Shown here in pieces: positions 61,883-64,000 of a stretch of 64,000 bases of DNA. The stretch is taken from contig JABARV010000002.1 of NCBI GenBank assembly GCA_019186965.1, positions 124,001 to 188,000 on the forward strand. The letters run 5' to 3'. The notes beneath the pieces were generated by a model. The model did no database searches and was not told where the DNA came from. It worked only from the letters and a program-made list of their open reading frames with translations. How positions within the stretch are numbered: position 1 is the first letter of the stretch; each line of letters opens with the position of its first letter. A program made the position numbers and the translations under genes. This stretch comes from Turneriella sp. (lineage in GTDB: Bacteria > Spirochaetota > Leptospiria > Turneriellales > Turneriellaceae).

Positions 61883-63207
61883 AGTTTTTGAAGCCTGTTT
61901 CCATTTTTTTTATTTTTTCGCACGTGTTTATTTTCGCAATAGATACGGAGGTAAAAACGGCGATAGATACAAATAATCCAGATAAAATACTTGCGCTTGT
62001 ACAACGAAAGACGCTCAGCGACGAAGATTTTGATTCCCTCTTTAAATACTTTGCTACCCAAAAAGAAAAATTGCGTAAAGCATACTTGTATGCTATCCGT
62101 GACAAAAATATAACCAACGCAGCGGCGGGAAAACATATACACCGTGAAATAATGCGGCTTATTAAAGAAGGGCTTGTTGAAGATGACTTACCGTACACCC
62201 TTGCATGCTTAGATGCTGCCCGCGAAAATAAAAATTCTGATCTTATTTATGCAGTTGCTCCTTTTTTGGTGCATCCCCGCGAAAAGTTGCGTATAGAGGC
62301 AAACAAAATAATCGCAATAAAAAAAGATGAACGCATTTATCCCCTCGTTGGCCAACTTCTTGCGGGCGAAAACGATATCGACAAAATTTATGCCATGGAA
62401 ACTCTTACGGCGCTTAAAGACGAACGCGCAGTACCACTTCTCTTACAACAACTTATGCATCCCAATAAAAATATACGCTATTATGCGCTAAAAAGTTTAG
62501 AAGCTATTGGCTCTGATAAAGCACAGCACGGAGTTATCCGCGTTGCTGAAAGCGACTCTGTGGATGAAGTACGCCTCAAGGCTGTCGAAGTTTTACGAGA
62601 GTTTAAAACTAACACCGTAGTTTCTGCATTACAAAAATTAATTGCCGATAAAAATATAGCTGTACGGCGGCTTGCTCTCGAATCTGCGCTTTACCAAAAA
62701 AATAAATCGTACGCACCTACAATTTCCGATCAACTTGCACGTGAAACGGAACCCGAACTAAAAGATAAATTTCTACACGCCCTTTTTACTTTGGGTTCGG
62801 GCGGTGGAATGGGCGGTATTTTAAAAATCCTCAAAGAGGATAACGACGAAAATCTACTTTTGTGGGCTGCCTACGGGTGTAACCGGTTTAACGAAACTAA
62901 GTGTACCGAAACGCTCATTTCACGTATTGAAAAAGAAAAATCTGAACCGCTGCTTGTGGAGTTTATCTATACTTTGGGTGAATACGAATCAAAAAAAAAT
63001 CTTCCTCTTCTAATAACTATTTTACAAAACCAGAATCAATCAGACTTGGTCAGATTAACTGCGCTTAATGCAATCCGCAAGTACGATGGACAAGCAACTA
63101 TTTTACCGCTATTTGAAATTTATTCTTTTGAAAAAAATCAAGCATTGCGGGCACAAATGCAAGAGCTTATAGCAGACCTAATGCGCCGCAAACTTAAAAA
63201 ACTATAA
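61879..63207 (+). CDS. Exported HEAT-repeat protein
   Basis: A 442-residue protein with a signal peptide (KFLKPVSIFFIFSHVFIFA). Most of the rest is HEAT repeats of about 30 residues: ETLTALKDERAVPLLLQQLM, LKSLEAIGSDKAQHGVI, VEVLREFKTNTVVSALQKLI, and later copies. HEAT solenoids bind proteins; the partner is unknown. It overlaps folC by four bases (ATGA) and is followed by the DUF4416-like gene with a shared A (TAATG), so it is embedded in the operon. Confidence 0.85.
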   Translation: MKFLKPVSIFFIFSHVFIFAIDTEVKTAIDTNNPDKILALVQRKTLSDEDFDSLFKYFATQKEKLRKAYLYAIRDKNITNAAAGKHIHREIMRLIKEGLVEDDLPYTLACLDAARENKNSDLIYAVAPFLVHPREKLRIEANKIIAIKKDERIYPLVGQLLAGENDIDKIYAMETLTALKDERAVPLLLQQLMHPNKNIRYYALKSLEAIGSDKAQHGVIRVAESDSVDEVRLKAVEVLREFKTNTVVSALQKLIADKNIAVRRLALESALYQKNKSYAPTISDQLARETEPELKDKFLHALFTLGSGGGMGGILKILKEDNDENLLLWAAYGCNRFNETKCTETLISRIEKEKSEPLLVEFIYTLGEYESKKNLPLLITILQNQNQSDLVRLTALNAIRKYDGQATILPLFEIYSFEKNQALRAQMQELIADLMRRKLKKL

Positions 63208-63671
63208 TGCAGTACTGCCGATTTATTTTACTTATCGAATACACCAACGACGAAGAACTTATCGAAGGAATTCGTCTTATAGAAAAATCGCTTCCCCCAT
63301 ACGATTACGCTTCACGTCCCTTGCGTTATACAGACGGCAAAGTGGGCGGCTTTAAGTTTTTATCCTTTAAAGAAATAAAACCAGTTTCGGTGTTTCCAAA
63401 ATTTGCCACACATATTTTTAAATTCGCCCTCAAAATTCCTGCAATTCGTATTTCTCCTGCGTATGTATCACTTACGAATGTTGTGTCTGTTTCTACGCAT
63501 ACAATTATGGGCGCAATTCTTGGAGAAAAAAATCTCCATTACAAATTACAATTAGCTTTTTCTGAAAAAAAATTAGTACCGTATACTCTCACCGATGGTG
63601 TATTTAAAGATAAGCGTACAATCTTGTACCTTAACGATGTATGGCAACTTGTGCGCGGTGCGCACAGGTAA
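63207..63671 (+). CDS. DUF4416-like protein
   Basis: A 154-residue soluble protein. The middle (IRISPAYVSLTNVVSVSTH, then a region ending YKLQLAFSEKKLVPYTLTDG) resembles the NPGY-x-x-x-x-N-V-V-x-x-T and W-T-Y-P-D-Y regions of DUF4416, though the match is weaker than usual. DUF4416 has no known function. ATG 63207 shares its A with the stop of the HEAT gene. It ends the operon, 17 bases from the convergent mreB stop. Confidence 0.5.
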   Translation: MQYCRFILLIEYTNDEELIEGIRLIEKSLPPYDYASRPLRYTDGKVGGFKFLSFKEIKPVSVFPKFATHIFKFALKIPAIRISPAYVSLTNVVSVSTHTIMGAILGEKNLHYKLQLAFSEKKLVPYTLTDGVFKDKRTILYLNDVWQLVRGAHR

Positions 63672-63687
63672 ATTGTGGCAAAGATTA

Positions 63688-64000
63688 TTAACGCGCTTTT
63701 AGGTATTTAAGCTCGTCGAGGTATTTTCCTGTACCTTCAACAACGCAGTTGAGTGGATTTTCAGCGCGTATCACGGGAACTCCTGTTTCGCGTGAAAGAT
63801 GTTTATCAAGCCCCTTGAGTAAACAACCGCCTCCAGTCATAACAATACCGCGCTCTACAATATCTGCAGCAAGTTCGGGAGGAGTTTTCTCTAAAGCAAT
63901 TTTTGTCGCTTCGACAACGGCGTCGATGGGTTCTTTGAGCGCTTTACGTACTTCTGCGCTGTCGATAATCACAGTACGGGGAAGTCCTGTACCAGCGTCG
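63688..64000 (-). CDS. mreB: Rod shape-determining protein MreB, C-terminal part
   Basis: The last 104 codons of an actin-like protein; the rest lies beyond the window. Seen: [55 protein letters not shown] (split as [20 protein letters not shown] and LLKGLDKHL), [21 protein letters not shown]. The MTGGG adenosine-phosphate motif and the final VVEGTG are diagnostic for MreB. MreB forms filaments that direct side-wall synthesis. The frame is open to the window edge. Confidence 0.95.
   Translation of the reverse strand, partial: DAGTGLPRTVIIDSAEVRKALKEPIDAVVEATKIALEKTPPELAADIVERGIVMTGGGCLLKGLDKHLSRETGVPVIRAENPLNCVVEGTGKYLDELKYLKAR

Noticed and set aside
1-64000. CRISPR arrays, prophage, rRNA or tRNA genes
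   Set aside because: No regularly spaced repeats, phage structural genes or RNA gene signatures were seen on reading through.

Overview
This 64 kb window looks like a chromosomal segment of a free-living spirochaete, probably related to the Leptospirales. The evidence is a 1035-residue membrane-anchored coiled-coil protein of the SpiroCoCo type, a large share of two-component and cyclic-nucleotide signalling genes, many lipoproteins with short spirochaete-like lipoboxes, and long runs of overlapping hypothetical envelope genes. The assignment is an inference from gene content; no rRNA or tRNA gene was found. Most of the window has moderate GC, but feoAB (1-2.4 kb) and the thiolase/membrane-protein stretch (15.6-18.8 kb) look more GC-rich.

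Layout. 0-3.5 kb: ferrous iron uptake (feoA, feoB) and dTDP-glucose dehydratase. 3.5-6.9 kb: an array of ATAGCTAT palindromes ahead of a possible ribbon-helix-helix protein, a TIGR00027-type methyltransferase and two unknown genes. 6.9-14.5 kb: a nitrite/NO block read mostly on the minus strand: nirK fused to cytochrome c, nirV, a SCO protein, two hemerythrins, nnrS, an HDOD protein and a response-regulator nucleotide cyclase. A divergent Dnr-type Crp/Fnr regulator and two FNR/Dnr-like boxes lie in the block. 15-18.8 kb: a scarred region with a PIN-toxin remnant, pyrophosphatase, an SCP2-type thiolase with its DUF35 partner, a perfect 28-bp palindrome and REP-like hairpins. 18.9-24.5 kb: SpiroCoCo protein, recG, infA.

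24.5-32.9 kb (minus strand): murC, a small membrane protein with a serine hydrolase, a DciA-like protein, a penicillin acylase with a lysine-rich tail, a REC-ATPase protein and one unknown. 33-36.3 kb: a beta-helix lipoprotein gene split by one in-frame TAA, then a frameshifted IS1182-type transposase remnant. 36.4-42.5 kb: a translationally coupled chain of an RsbU-type phosphatase, a TPR protein, an outer-membrane protein, an FtsB/DivIC-like protein and uvrB. 42.6-54.4 kb: a second beta-helix lipoprotein, trpE-trpG, an ATP-grasp enzyme, pdxH, tetR, tolC-lysE, DUF4833, an acidic coiled-coil protein, trpB2 and a marC remnant. 54.4-63.7 kb: a tight operon of an MBL hydrolase, three envelope or unknown proteins, folC, a HEAT-repeat protein and a DUF4416-like protein. 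The window ends inside mreB.

The best candidate for an under-described system is the 7-14.5 kb block. It joins nitrite reduction and NO defence genes to an HDOD protein and a cyclase whose substrate-selecting residues look more like a guanylate than an adenylate cyclase.
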